A stretch of 64,000 nt of DNA from positions 2,000,501 to 2,064,500 of the forward strand of contig CM036255.1 of the NCBI GenBank assembly GCA_020698575.1, written 5' to 3'. Source of the stretch: Bostrychus sinensis (Eukaryota > Chordata > Actinopteri > Gobiiformes > Eleotridae). This document shows positions 38,481 to 51,454 of the stretch, one piece after another (positions within the stretch are counted from its first letter, which is position 1; every line of letters begins with the position of its first letter). A program made the position numbers and the translations under genes. The notes under the pieces are model-generated. The model was given only the letters and a program-made list of their open reading frames with translations. It made no database searches and was not told the DNA's origin.

Positions 38481-38947
38481 AGTGATTTGGTTACGCGCAA
38501 AACAATAAAACTAAAAATAGAAGGAGTCTTGAAGGTTTGTTTCCACTGAGACCGAGAGGGATTAGAAATGATTTAAGAACACTAATGCTCCAATTAGACT
38601 GAGAGAAATACTGGCGGAGCAGAACCGGCACACGGCCCAGAGGAACACTGCATGAATATTACATTTGATTAAGGAAAGAAGTGCTCTGGAAGTGTATGTG
38701 GAGCGTGGTAAAAGTTTTTAGAGACACATAATCACAGTTCTCATCTACTGTGGGTGATATAGCTGATTTTTTTTTTTTTTTTTTTTTTAAGGTAGACTAT
38801 TGCGCTGCCACATATTAATTTATGGCGAAGAACAATGCTATTTTATTTTGTAAAAAAAAAAAAAAAGTACAAAAAAGTAATTTTTTTAAACCAAAGTAGG
38901 GTTATATGTGAAATCCATTACACAACATAATTTAAGTAAGAACCTAC

Positions 38948-39210
38948 AGTTACAGGTCGCAGGAACTGGAGCCTATCCTACAGCCTGTGGTACAGTGGCG
39001 TATCAGGGCTGACACAGAAACACACACAGACAGACAACTATTCACTCTCACATTCATTCACTAGGGGACATTTAGAATCACCAGCTCTCTTAACACATGC
39101 ATGTCTTTTGACAGCAGGAGGAAGCTGGAGAACCCAGAGAGAACCCACAGTAACACAGGGAGGAAACGAATCCTTGCTGGGAGGCAAGAGCACTAACCAC
39201 ACCAGGCCCA
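38948..39210 (-). repeat. SINE-A copy
   Basis: On the minus strand: GTGGTTAGTGCTCTTGCCTCCCAGCAAGGATTC, then the ACATGCATGTG and AATAGTTGTCTGTCTGTG blocks. It lies about 600 bases upstream of npy. Confidence 0.75.
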
Positions 39211-39344
39211 TCTGTAAAATATTCTAATATATTTAAAAATGTATAATATTACTGTAATTGTTGTTTTTCAAAAGGTTTGATTGGAATTATTTTTAATAAT
39301 AATGATAACATTAATAATAATCACTTTTTTATTTTTATTTTTAG

Positions 39345-39790
39345 CTTTTAACCATGTTATATTGTTGTTTACTCCTCAAAAACAGACTTGGAATAGTATT
39401 TTGTTTCATTCACATGTTTGAATAATCCTGTATGCTGAGGCGCTGCCCTTCTCAAGAACTGAAAATGCTTGACCCTGCGTGTTTCTAAAGCCCATACACC
39501 CGATTTGTTCCAATAATTTCAAACTTAAACTACCGTCAGTCAGCTCATTTATCGTTAGCTTTATGTTGCTAATAGCTGTGCTAATTACCCATTTTATACT
39601 CTGTTCATTCCCCCCGTTGCCAGCAGGGGGTGGCAGGCACCTGATCCGTTCTCTGCAAAGTCAAAGTAACAGCTCCCCAAAAGAAGAGGTTTTCCACAGA
39701 TCCATTATTTTAAGTTATAAAACCTGAAATTCTAATGTAAAGGTGTCCAACACTATTCCAAAAGTGTGAAAAAAGCAGAATAATATGTAG
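39345..39790 (+). mobile_element. TTAA-type element, partial copy
   Basis: Shares the AAAACAGACTTGGAATAGTATTTTG, GAGGCGCTGCCCTTCTC, GCCAGCAGGGGG and GTCCAACACTATT(C/T)CAAAA blocks with the element at 14349. Left end missing. Confidence 0.65.
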
Positions 39791-39794
39791 AAAA

Positions 39795-40715
39795 TTTAAC
39801 TAAATTTTTGGGACTCCTGTTGAATGACTCAGAATAGCTCTGATAATTCAGCCCCACATGGACACTCTGAACATCTTATTACATTCACATTAGTCTGAAT
39901 TGACTTTTACATGCTCTTCCCTTATTTAAATGCCATGGCTTCTGTTTACACACACACAATTTGTATGTGATGTTTTGGTGTTTACAGATGGAAGACATGG
40001 TTCCACAATCCTCTTTTGGCTTTATTAAAATGAATAAATCCTCCTAAAAAGTCATAGAGCCTGGTGCTAAAATGTCTCAGTGGGTCCGAGGCCTGTCCTG
40101 GTAGGTGGCCCCGGAGGCGACACAGAGGGAGATGCCACACACATGTTCCCTCTGCCACGCTCTGACACATGTGTGACTGAATCAACCCACTTATTTCATC
40201 TGCCGCCTATTCCTCTGGATGTAAAGTGAGCCGGGACCACTCGATGCACACAAAGGGCCTAAATTTGAATACGGAGATACGTCAGGCAGAGAAAGGCTTC
40301 AATCTCTCCCGAAACCTACTTAATAAGAAAAACCAAAGAGCACTTCAAATGGATCTGTATCTGTGAGTGCTTCATTTACTCCCATTCATAATTCTTTTGT
40401 ATACAGTGCGCCGGCATATAATCTATCAGAAAAATCAGAGCTGCTCTTGGAGGATGTGTTAAGGGCTTTTTTTTGTAAGGCACAGGATGTTAGGCAGGGA
40501 GCAGAAGATGAGCAGAATGGCAGACAGGAGCAGCAGGCACAGTCGCTTTAGGAAGATCACAAACCCTCTTTAGAGAACGTGAGTCACTTCAAACGGCTCG
40601 CACCTTTTTACAGCAGTGCCAGAGTCCAAAAGGCAGATGCAGAGAGATGTATGGAGGTAAGGAGAGGCGGGGCTTGGACACTAGAGGTTAGGTGGAAACT
40701 ATAGTGCACAGCGGG
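39795..40715. other. Unique DNA upstream of npy; no gene seen
   Basis: Outside recognised repeats. Short frames here resemble nothing known. The stretch could hold distal npy control elements, but no specific site is supported. Confidence 0.4.
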
Positions 40716-40762
40716 TGATGTCAATGTCAATGTTTATTTATATAGCACATTTAAAAACAGAC

Positions 40763-41029
40763 GCTACTTGCCTGTCTGTCCTGGGAGAGGAAATCTTCTT
40801 CAATATGGGCTCCATAAGGTTTCTTCTTTTTTTCCTGTAGCTGGTTTTTTTTAGGAGTTTTTCCTTACCGAGAAGGAGGGTCTAAGGACAGGAGTGTCCT
40901 GAGTCTGTTTAGTTTAGTGTAGTTATTGTTTGTGTTGATTGTGTGTTTATGTTTGATCAACTGTTGTGAAGCCCTTTGAGGCGACTTTTGTTGTGATACT
41001 GGGCTATACAAATAAACCTGAATTGAATT
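40763..41029 (+). repeat. Second copy of the TTGAATTG-tailed retroposon (3' end)
   Basis: Nearly identical to about 1512-1786: CTTGCCTGTC(T/C)GTCCTGGGAGAGG, TTCAATATGGGCTCCATAAGG and the AAACCTGAATTGAATTGA tail. It lies within LINE-like sequence (TTTATTTATATAGCACATTTAAAA just before it). Confidence 0.85.
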
Positions 41030-42180
41030 GAAAATATCAAACAGTAATAGAAATGTTCAGCTTAGCTTGTGTTAAAAGCCAGTGCAAAGAAACGTGTTTT
41101 AGCTGCGATTTGAAACTTTCAGTGGATGCAGCAGCTCTAATGTATTTAGGAGGAGAGAGTGCCACAATATGGGGCCTGCTATAGCAAAAGGTTCTGGCTC
41201 TCAGGCTGGACCTCGGGAAGTGGCACTCCTCGTCAGTCAAGCGTGATTTTAGGATTAGAGGTTTAGGGGTGCTCAGGACCTTGGCAGCCACGAAAGGTCA
41301 CCAAAAAAGCATTTAACATAGATACAACACAGGAAAGATGTGACTTCCTATATTATGCTACCTTTTATAAAGTTGTAGCTGTCTATTGTGTAGGATTATG
41401 GATAGACAAATGTTAAGGCAAGGTTTATAAAAATGTATCTTTGGGAGCTATCAGAAGCAGAATAGTATTTGGAAAAGGTTCACATCACTAGGAACTTACT
41501 TAATAATAAAAGATAAAAAATGTATTATACTACTACTACTACTACTACTACTATATAATAATATTATTAATAATAATGAACATGCTGGATAAAATAAAAT
41601 CTGACAAGGTAAAAAAGAAAGCTATCATTGGACTAATCTAAATATACAAAATACACAGATATGAATGAAACAAGACGTTTAAATTATGTGTATTGTATAT
41701 ATATATATATGCAATAGTGGGTGCAATAGTCCCCTAAAATTTGTCTAGCTATGCCCATGACCTCAGTAGTGCTCCTGTCAAAGTGTGCCAAGTGAGTTTC
41801 AGACAGATAAGAATGTGCCAGACCATGAAGAGACTTAAAAACAAACAGTATGATCTTAAACTGCATTCTAAAAGCAACAGGCAGCAGTGGAGTGAGGACA
41901 GCTCAGGAGTGATGTCATCCCAGCATCTTTTCCCAGGCGTGCAGCTGCGTTTTGGACTAATTGTAGTCGATGGATTGAGGACTGGTCAAGGCCATGTAAA
42001 GAGAGTTATTTATAATTTGGGTTTCCAGTTGGTTGGGGGTCAAGTAAGTCTTAGCCCTCCCCAGAAGTCTCAGCTGGAAAAAGCTATTTAAAAGCGCTAT
42101 CAATAAAAACACCAAGAGGCACAAAGAGGCAGCAATAAATAGACAACTGATTAAAAGCTCACTTAAAAGCAGACAAATCA
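41030..42180 (-). repeat. Diverged LINE-like repeat region
   Basis: Contains a frame with FKSQLK near 41120, and dispersed-repeat text such as GTGCCAGACCATGAAGAGACTT and CAGCTGCGTTTTGGAC. Such blocks are common in fish interspersed repeats; the class is uncertain. A (CTA)n tract sits at 41529-41552. Confidence 0.4.
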
Positions 42181-42799
42181 GGTTCACCAAATATTACAAT
42201 TTAATTTTTTTTATCATTATTTATTTGAGCTTAGAAAGTTTTGTGACATCCAGTCTTTTACCTCACTAAGAAATTGCTGTAGTGATACAGAACAGTATAG
42301 AAGCAGCAGAGCAGGGTATTGTTCTGTGGATGTGGACAGATCCTCACAAAACATACTGAAAGTGAGTATCAGTGAGACAGAAATGGACATTTAGGCCATG
42401 GACAACTGGTCCAGGTTTGGAACTCCCCTGATGAGTGCAAACCCTTCTGCTCTGTTGCAGGATATGCTTGTTTTACCCCATTCTAAAGGTGCCAGCAGGT
42501 AGAATGACCAATGGTCCGACATTTGGTTGTACTGTGCAGCCATTCCAGCATATGTCCTCTGTCCCACTTGTTAAGATAATCTATTCACTTTTCCAGTGAT
42601 GCGGAATGGATCTTATAATAAGTGAGATTCATGTTAATAACTGCATTTAACTGTACGGAGTTCTATGCAGTGAAAGAAATGGCCAAATCAACAAATTATG
42701 TCCCAATAAAGATATTACTTGGTGTGCTTTTGGGATGAAAACAGCACATTCAGTTTTTTATAAGCCATAAGCTGTAGCAACCTGTATCTCTTTTTTGGC

Positions 42800-42968
42800 T
42801 TTATTGGATAGTGCAGTCATGAAGTGACTGGAAATCATTTGGGACAGAGAGAGGGGACAGACATTCACCAAAGTGTCAGAGTCCGGACTCAAATCCACAA
42901 CATTGAAGCAGGCTGTAGTTGCCCTGCATGTGCGTTATAGATCTACCAGCTGAGCTATGAAGCAACCA
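42800..42968 (-). repeat. Another tRNA-derived SINE, decayed
   Basis: On the minus strand: CATAGCTCAGCTGGTAGA (a perfect A box, TAGCTCAGCTGG) and GGATTTGAGTCCGG (diverged B box), about 55 bases apart. That is longer than in a real tRNA, and no full cloverleaf forms. Confidence 0.6.
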
Positions 42969-42971
42969 GTA

Positions 42972-45900
42972 TCTTCATCAAAATGATCAGATGTACTCGG
43001 TGTTCACAGGTTGAAAGGTAGAATACAAACTTTCTTGGTAAGTCAAAGGCTTATACTTACCGAATCTGTCCAACCTTGTTCCACCAAATGGCACTGCACT
43101 TTAGACCATTTCTGTCTCAGAGGGACCGTAGGTGCAGCAGGAAGGAGGTTAATAAACCCAGCTGTACACATGGGTGCACTTGTACATGCCTGTGGCAGCA
43201 CAGAAAACAGGATATGAACAATAAATAATTGCACCCATTGTGGAGGTTTAGGAGGCCTGTCAGCTGGATACTGCACAGATCTATGGGGTAAATGCTTTTT
43301 GTCGACCATGGGATTTTTCCTGTAATTTCCTGCCAGGCTGCTGGAGACGTCCTACTTCAAGTTTTTATATTATATGGCTGTATTGAGGCATCCATGTCTC
43401 TGGACATCTGAGACATGCTGCAGAATGAGATGTGCCCCACTGACAGTGTATGTTTTTTTTTCCATAGCATTTTCTGTATATTTAAATGCAATGATGCATT
43501 ATTTTATTATTAAATGGGTAAATCAACAAATCATTTGTTTGAACTAAAGCGATTATAATATACTGTATATAGACTCACTGTAAAATATACGTACATAGTT
43601 GTTGTTATATTATACAAAACTGAAAGTGATGTCTGTAATAATCTCCATAATCAGCCCAGTCATATATGAGCATACACTTTCATCAGACAGTGGGACATTA
43701 ATGAGATAGTGATAGTTCTTACTCTCCACTCTGTGACTCATGTGGAGCTTGAGTGGAGTTAAATATCATGTTTGAACCTATGCACGCTCGTCTGTATACT
43801 ACAGCTGAAATATCTGAAGCTCTTCATATGGAGCCTGTCTGTATGGACCACTATCAGTCTTCTCTACCTATTATATATCTATTCAATATTTACAGCATGT
43901 TATATGACTAAAACCAGGCCAGAGCAGACTAATGACAGAGAGACATGGTAAATGAGGTTTGCCACAACTTACAATTAGCTGTGTATAAAATAAATATATA
44001 TAAAGTCTACATTCTGCAATTATACAGCTCTGTAATAATAAAAACGTGGATATTGGACAAAGTTTTAGTTTGGACATATACATTTGTGTATTAATCAATT
44101 ATTGGTAACACTTTACAAAAAATCACAATTATTAAGCAGTAATAAAGCAATAATAGATATGTAATTAACAATCATTTAATAAACTGTTTCTTCAAAACAA
44201 TTTCTGAACTACCACGGTTGTTTATAATTCTGCACTGATTTACATAAGCTTATTATTAAAGAATTAAACATGTTTATAACTCAGTGGTGCTTATAAACAA
44301 TGAAGTAATGCTTTTTAAATAATCAATTAACTATTTACTAATACTCAACTAATACTTGATTAATGCTTAACAGTGTGAGTTATTCTAAAGTCTTATAATA
44401 GTAAAGGAAAATTACCAGTGGAGTTCCACAGGGTTCTATAATCTGACCCATACTTTTTACACTATAATTGCTTCCTTAATGTATGAAACATTGAGAAAAC
44501 ATTGTGATCACGTCCATTGTTAGCATGATACTACCCATGATGCTGTATTAATTAGCTCATAGTTATGATTATACTAGGCCAATAGTTCATAATGACATTT
44601 TCAACTTGATTATTTCACAAATCTAGTTTCTGACTTGGATTAAAAAAAAAAAAAGAAAGAAAATAGAAGCATACATGGATATACAAAAAATATAAATACA
44701 TTGATAGAATTTTCAATGTAAATGTGTGTAGCAGGTTCCTAATGGCAAACTCTGTCTGCCTGCTGGCCACCATTTGTGTGGGGTATATTTGTGCAGAGTT
44801 CTTTAGTGACATTGAATTAGTCTCCCATGTCTTTCAGCCTGTTGATACACACAATGCATTTGTTCCAAAGTTGCAGACAGACTGTAATTTTCTGCTCTTT
44901 TCAGATTTTTCCAGAGCGCTGTGGTCCGACTGAGGCTGCAGTTGGTTTATTTATGAAGACACTGCCGGCTTTACTCCTCTTTACACTCAGGCCTGACATG
45001 TAAATTACTGCCTCTGGCTGCACCATTGTGCCTTAGTGACATTCTTGTACAAGTTCTGTAAGCAGCACTGCTATTATTCAGAGCATCCCTGTGGGCCGAG
45101 GGAGTAAAGTGAAGGTAAGGGGGTTTCTAAAATTAGACATAGAGTAATATCATATTTGTAGTGTTTATTGTAATACATCAGACAGATCTAACTTTATAAA
45201 ATAAAGCACCTTGTCAGGAGACCGATTTTGCTTTTTCACAAGCTTTTTGAAATATTAATAATAATTTGGACCCCCCTATTATAACTAAAAATTATCTATA
45301 TTTATTGAAAACATCATTTTAGGAGCTTTTTCAGAGCAAGCTCTTGGCAGAGAGCAGTTGATACAGGCAGCTGCCCAGGGCGCCGAGTGGTTGGGGGGCA
45401 CCAGCCGTCACCCCATGAGCAATGGTTTTGTGTGCAGTCAGCGACACTGTAAGCTGCAAGCATGATGAGCCTGGTCAGTCACAGTAAATACCAAGAAATT
45501 ATGGACAGTAGGAACAGTTTTCAGTCCATAAACATGTTTTACACTTCTCATGCTTTAATTCAGCCTTTATTTGATGATAATTAACATTACATTTGCAGTG
45601 AAATGACCATAAGTAAATCATAAAACATAAGTTCAGATGTCCTGACAAAGGTTTTTGTTGCCTATGGAGTTTTCTGGATTGTCTGTCCACAGCTCAGTGT
45701 GATGAGACTGAAGGCTCAGAGACTGTGCTGGAGCAGAGCAGCCTCAGGAGCTAGGGCTCCACTGGGCACTAGGGAACCAATATGAGAGAAACTTGGTCAG
45801 ATATTTATACAAAAACAAAAGTGAATACCCAAATAGCATAAATCAGTGATTTTTATGACACCAACAGAGCCATGGCCAGGATTGTCTTTCTCTTTGCAGA

Positions 45901-47690
45901 AAAATCACAATTTAGGTGCATGTTCCTTCAGGCATAGTGATATATTTACATACATAGTGATAAAGGACAAGAAGCCCTCAGGGGTTGGTGGAGGGGTGGT
46001 CGGTCTGATCTACCACTAAAATAATTTTCAAAATATTATTTTAAGGTTTCCTAGCTCTAACAGGTAGAAAACGGCTGTTTAAGCAGAACCATGCAACTTT
46101 GCTCATTTTTTTCTGAGTTTTGGTCACATTTTTCTCTATGGAGCTCCCCCTACACCACAGTCAAGCTGACCCCTGTGTGACCTCTCACTCGGGTCAGTTC
46201 GCACATTCTTACAGTATAGTTTTTTTTTTTTTTTTTGCAAAGATACACCAGCAGTGCAGCAGGGATCTTTATTCATCTTGCAACATCTTCATTTAGTCAT
46301 TTATTTGTAGCAGGGCTGATATTTGCTCTAGGAAACATTGTACTATAGCAAAATTGTTAATCATCTAACTAATGGCTTATTATTTCTATTTAGTGTGATA
46401 CAATACAATACAACTGTGATTCAGCATTGCAGTTATTATTAAATATGTTTGTCTTATGGACCCAGAGAACTTCTAAAGCACTGTGCTGAGCTGTTGGTAG
46501 AAGATGTCCTCAAACGGTTCCTCTTTGTTTGTCTGTCACAGCCATTGACAGCTTCTGCAAAGCATTTTCTGAACTCTGTACCATTCTGAGAAAAACACAG
46601 CCTTTTCTCCGCTGAGTTCAAAATGACATCCTCTCAAAAGTAATCATAATAATAAATACAATACAACATAATAGAATTTGTGTCCATTGTTCTGTGCCGG
46701 TTGCTTTAAGAGCCTCTCTGTCACAGTCTTTATGCAGCAGACGTACCTGTGCGCTCCTCTCTGTGTGTTTGGTATACGTGTGTTTCTTGTCACATTGGTT
46801 GATGATGGCTCTGGCTCAGACGTCAGCTCGTCAGACTGCAGCAGATAAAGAGTTTGACAGAGGTCGTGGTGCGAGCCATGACTCGTGTGTCCTGGTGAAG
46901 AGCAGGTGTGAGCGTGTCGACGGGGCGAAAACTTCAGTCCAACACCTGCAGGGACCCCACCTCTGTGTTAGAGACCACACTTCTAACAAACAGTATGGTA
47001 ATGTGGTCATAAAAGATAGTGGGATTTTGGATTTGGAGTAGATTTTGTGTGACTGAGAGACAAGTTAAAACAAAGTTACAGAATGGAGCTGTCATGAACT
47101 AAAGCTGTAGGAGTGGCAACCACAGGGAGGCTGAGGACCCTCTTACTGAGATATTTTGAAGCTCCACTGTGGCAGGGCCCTGAGTGTCAAGACTCTGGAC
47201 ATTGTGGGGATATATGCAATCATGGTCATTGTCATCATACAACAAGCTACGCTAACAGCTAATTAGACAGGTTATAAAAATACCATAATAATAAACATGT
47301 CTTCCACCATTCAGTTTAAGATCTACTATCTATATTTATATTTATAAATATCATTCCCTTTTATTTAAAGCTGCACCATGTAACTTTTGCTCTTGTGCGT
47401 CAAAGGGACTTCAGAAGTTTAAGTTTTCAGAAATGACTTAAGGTAATGACAAAAGAACCACGGTGTTTTGATTAGCATTAGCATTTTACTAGCAGCTCCC
47501 CTCAGTTACATTAGCCCTGACCTGTACGATCACACTTGAGGATTAACCACCAATTTCCACTGCATGTGACTTTGCTCCGCTGCACTGCGCCACACACTCC
47601 ACAATAATAATAAGCAGCCATTCCAGTGAATGAGACCGGATTTTAAAGTAATATTACTCCATACAAACATCATCTTCCTCTTATTATTTT
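42972..47690. other. No gene recognised
   Basis: AT-rich, mostly unique DNA. Short frames (for example 44724-44933 and 46694-47041) match no known family, and no set of in-phase splice sites stood out. Single-ended repeat remnants occur near 46078 and 47366, and a T run at 46220-46236. Confidence 0.4.
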
Positions 47691-48185
47691 TTAGATATTA
47701 ATACTTAGTAGGCTATTTACTTTAACTTTAGGTTTGTAGTGGACCAAACAGAAGGACCTGGAACAAAGGTGTTTAAAAAGATAAAATGTACTTTTAATTA
47801 AAGTCAACAAATAACTAACAATGCCAAACTAAAGTTGCAAAATAATTTGGGCCCAAAAATGAGGTTAACAAACAAAGCCAGTAACAATAAAATAAGAAAA
47901 CCTGACATTTTCCCCCACAATGCAAGCAAGGAGGGTTTAAATTCAATTGGACTAACCCAAAAATGCACACAAGAGGGAGGCATCACACAAAGAAAAGAAA
48001 AACAAAATTACTAACTTGGTTAAAGTAACATACAGAAATTACTACAACTAAACTGAAAAGTCTAACAGTACAATAAAGAAGCTTTAACAAACACAAAAAA
48101 ACAATAAGCAAATAATAATGTCCAGTCCAGGCTAAGTTGGTCTCTCCTCCAAAATGGCTCACGCCCATTGGTCTTGTTCTTTGCA
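47690..48185 (-). other. Presumed 3' non-coding/LTR region of the gypsy element
   Basis: Directly after the pol stop on the minus strand. It contains TTGGAGGAGAGACC (purine-rich, a possible polypurine tract) near 48150 and AATTAAAAG near 47795. No second copy was found, so the LTR boundaries cannot be set. Confidence 0.35.
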
Positions 48186-48341
48186 CTATTTTGTGGTGGA
48201 CAAAGTATCCACCATACACTCCCCGTCCCCCAAAGAATAGCCTGGACATCTGGACAGGTAGTCAGCAGTCACATTTTGGCTCCTGGGAATACGGTGGACC
48301 TCAAGCTTAAAGGGTTGCATCACCAATTACCAACGGGTTAT

Positions 48342-49330
48342 TCAGCCATTTGTGTCCTTCATCCTCTCCAACCACTTCAGCGCTTTGTGGTCAGTTTCCA
48401 GGACAAAGCATCTTCCCAGAAGATAATAGCGGAGTGAATTGAGGGCACATTTTATTGCCAAGCATTCCTTCTCTATGGTAGAATAGCAGGTCTCTCTAGA
48501 ATAGAGTTTCTGGCTAATAAAGGCAATGGGATGGCGGTATTCTGGGGGCCCTTGCAGCAACACAGCAGCAAGTCCTTTGTCTGAGGCATCGGTCTGTAGT
48601 ATAAACTCCTGCTGGAAGTCAGGGCAGTGGAGCACAGGGTCTCTGCTCAGAGCCTGTTGGATGTCCTGGAAAGCTGCTTTCGCTTCCTTAGACCACAACA
48701 GTTTGTTTGGGCCTCTGTAACTGGTCATGTCTGTAAGCAGAGAAGCTCTGGCAGAGAAGTTAGGAATGAATCTGTGACACCAACCTGACATTCCAAGGAA
48801 AGATCTGAGTTGAGTCCTTGTTTGTTGGAGGGGACAGGACTGGATGGCCTCCACTTTCTGGATCTGGGGCTTTACCACTCCTCCTCCAATGACAAAGTCC
48901 AGGTACTCTGTCTCCTTTCCAATAGCGCACTTTGCTGGATTTACCATGAGTCCTGCCTGCTGGATACACTCAAAGACCACTTTCAGATGTTCCAGGTGTT
49001 CTTCCCAGCTATTGCTGTAAACAATAATGTCATCGAGATATGCTGATGCAAACTGTGAAAGGCCACTGAGTACCTTATCCATGAGGCGCTGGAAAGTAGC
49101 AGGGGCCCAATGCAATCTAAATGGCATCACTCTGAAGTGGTAGAGACCCCACGGAGTCCTGAAGGCTGTCAGCTCTCTAGATCTGGAAGAGAGTGGGACC
49201 TGCCAATAGCCTTTTTAGAAAGATCAATAGTTGTAAGGTTGGATATGAGTCAAACTTGGAGATTGAATTGAGGTAACAGAAGTCAATGCAAAACCTTATT
49301 GTGCCACCCTTCTTAGGGATAAGGACAATT
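48342..49330 (-). pseudogene. Gypsy-type reverse transcriptase and RNase H
   Basis: RT starts near 49330 with IPKKGGTIRFCIDF, is frame-disrupted between about 49290 and 49130, then runs open with PFRLHWAPATFQRLMD, YLDDIIVYS (the catalytic Asp pair) and RSFLGMSGW. RNase H follows without a break: LQTDASDKGLAAVL, KECLAIKCAL and ETDHKALKWL give the acidic residues. A stop interrupts the frame at about 48342. A further segment HRIPRSQNVTADYLSR continues to the stop at 48186. It would copy the element's RNA into DNA; this copy is defective. Confidence 0.88.
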
Positions 49331-49795
49331 GGATTGCACCACAATTATACCAAGAGACAACATTAGGTCAATTTCCTTTTTTAGAGGTTCAAGGAGACGT
49401 TCTGGGATGCGAAAACTCATCCGCTTTACAGCTGCATCTTTTTTTATGGCAATGTCATGTGTTATTACTGTGGTATACCCTGGATTGTCCTGGAACATGT
49501 CAGATGAACAGATATTCCCTACATCGGACCTTTGTTTTTCTGAAAGATGGTCCAAACTTGGTACTGAGGCTGATGGGACAGGCAGATATTATTCCTCCAA
49601 CTCATCATCTGTGTTTCGGATATTTAAATTCGGTAGGTTTACATGAGAATCCGTGTAGTGGTTCCGACCTGGAACAGAGACTCTATATGTTGTTGGTCCC
49701 AATTTCCCAATTACTTCATAGGGGCCCTGCCACCTGGCCAGGAGCTTACTGTCCTCCGAGGGCAGCATCACCAGAACTTTTTGTCCAGGCTCAAA
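49313..49795 (-). pseudogene. GPY/F module and linker between integrase and RT
   Basis: ARWQGPYEVIGKLGPTTYRV at about 49738-49679 is the GPY/F-type module that normally ends a gypsy integrase. After a stop the frame goes on (LSEKQRSDVGN, FRIPERLLEPLKKEIDLML, LGIIV), the usual entry into gypsy RT. This continuity is what shows the integrase really is upstream of RT. Confidence 0.85.
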
Positions 49796-49989
49796 TCACC
49801 TCTCCCTGGCAGTTAAGTCATACAAAGTCTTTTGTTTTTTCTGGGAGGTCTTCATATGCTCCTGAGCCAAAGCAGTCATCTTCTCCAACTTCCCTCTCAT
49901 CTGGAGTACATAAGAGACAACATTTAAAGGCTCTTTGTTAGTTAGTCCAGTCCCCTCCCACAGGTCCTTTATGATGGTCAGGGGCCCTC

Positions 49990-50615
49990 TTACTTCATGA
50001 CCAAACAACAATTCAAAAGGAGAAAAGCCCGTGGAGGCTTGTAGGACCTCCCTGTATGCACAACAAACAAAATGTAGGGGAGCCACTGGTCCCAATCTGA
50101 GCCAGTTTCATTCACAAACTTGCGTAGCATTTGTTTTAGAGTCTGATTAAACCTTTCTGTTAGTCCGTCTGTCTGTGGATGATATGGTGTGGTCCTCAGT
50201 CCTTGGATGCCCAGCAACTGATACACCTTTTTCAGAAGCTTGGACATAAAATTTGTGCCCTGGTCCGTAAGTATCTCCTGAGGAAAACCAGCTCTTGCAC
50301 AGAATTGAACTAAACAGAAGGCAACAGTCTTTGTTTTAACAGTTTTTAAGGGAAAAACTTCTGGATATTTAGTTGCATAGTCTGTCAGTACCAGCATGAA
50401 CCAGTTACCTGATTTACTTTTTTCCACAGGTCCGACAATGTCCATACCTAGGTGCTGAAAGGGTGTACCCACCAGTGAGAGAGGCTGAAGGGGAGCTCTT
50501 TTGGGGAGTCTGGCTGATGTTTTCTGGAATTGCGGGCAGTTCCTGCAAAACTGAGCCACATCTTCACATAAACCAGGCCAGTAAAAGCACGTTTTTTGCA
50601 AGCAAAGGTCTTATG
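49990..50615 (-). pseudogene. Integrase core of the gypsy element
   Basis: Begins after the insertion with QKTCFYWPGLCEDV and CRNCPQF (Cys pair of the zinc-binding domain). The catalytic residues are seen in GMDIVGP, LTDQGTNF and LTERFNQTLK; 35 residues separate the second Asp and the Glu, the DD35E signature. A frameshift near 50070 moves the rest (YREVLQASTGFSPFELLFGHEVRGPL) into another frame (50070-49796). Confidence 0.88.
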
Positions 50616-51450
50616 TATGGTGTGATATTTGTGCCACCTTCGTGCGCGCACAGAGTGAGTGTCGAGCGCACGCAGTGTGACTGTCGCAAGCACATACTTT
50701 ACCATTTGAAAAGAGAATAATAATTTGAGCACACAAACCTTTATTCCGTGCGCGCTCAACTATGCCTACATGCTCACTCAAAGTCTACCTAGGTGCTCGA
50801 GTACGTGGATGCCCGCTCGCGCAACATCTTTGCTTGTATGACAATTCATTTCTGCTTGCAACTCTGGCTCTGCACTCACTTGAGGTGGCACAGGGCAAAC
50901 TACGATTGTAGCGAGCAGCACAGCCAATCACAGACTGGGATTCACAAATGTTTCTGATTGGCTGTCTTATATCCAATCATTTATATCACATACAGTCGGC
51001 AACGGTGGGAACGCCCACAAAACGTCACTCCGTTCCCCTGTGGGAGAAAACAGACCACTCACAACAATGCACAAGAGTTACTCTGTCGCCTTCTTTTTTA
51101 CAAAAATACAAACAAGAGCTGGATATACATTTTATATTTTACATTAAAAAGACATGGAGACATTCAGGAGGACACAGTGGTCCAGCAGTCCACATTTGTC
51201 CATAAAATACCATCGCTGTCTGACGTTAGCTGCCTACAACAAGCCTACAATCTAATCAACGTCAAGTTGCATCATAACAGACCTTTCTCTAATATAAAGA
51301 CATATTTAATGTAAACTAAAATGTGCTTCTGTAAATGTGTTAAGGCCTAGTTGACTCATGGCTCATCATAACTGCATCAGGCTGCAGACTGACATGGCGC
51401 TAGCATTAGCGTGAGCATTAGCATTAAGGTGGCACAAATATCACACCATA
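50616..51450. mobile_element. MITE with 25-bp perfect TIRs, 835 bp
   Basis: Both ends are TATGGTGTGATATTTGTGCCACCTT in inverted orientation. CTTATG is repeated on both sides (50610-50615 and 51451-51456), an unusual 6-bp duplication. The interior is CpG-rich on the left (CGTGCGCGCAC) and holds GCATTAG repeats near the right end. No transposase was seen; the superfamily is not settled. Confidence 0.8.
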
Positions 51451-51454
51451 CTTA

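Noticed and set aside
42800..42968. A true tRNA gene on the minus strand
   Set aside because: The A box is perfect, but the A-to-B spacing is too long and the arms do not pair; a SINE is more likely.
46694..47041. 115-codon frame with a signal-like N-terminus
   Set aside because: No similarity recognised and no supporting signals; a hydrophobic start alone is weak evidence.
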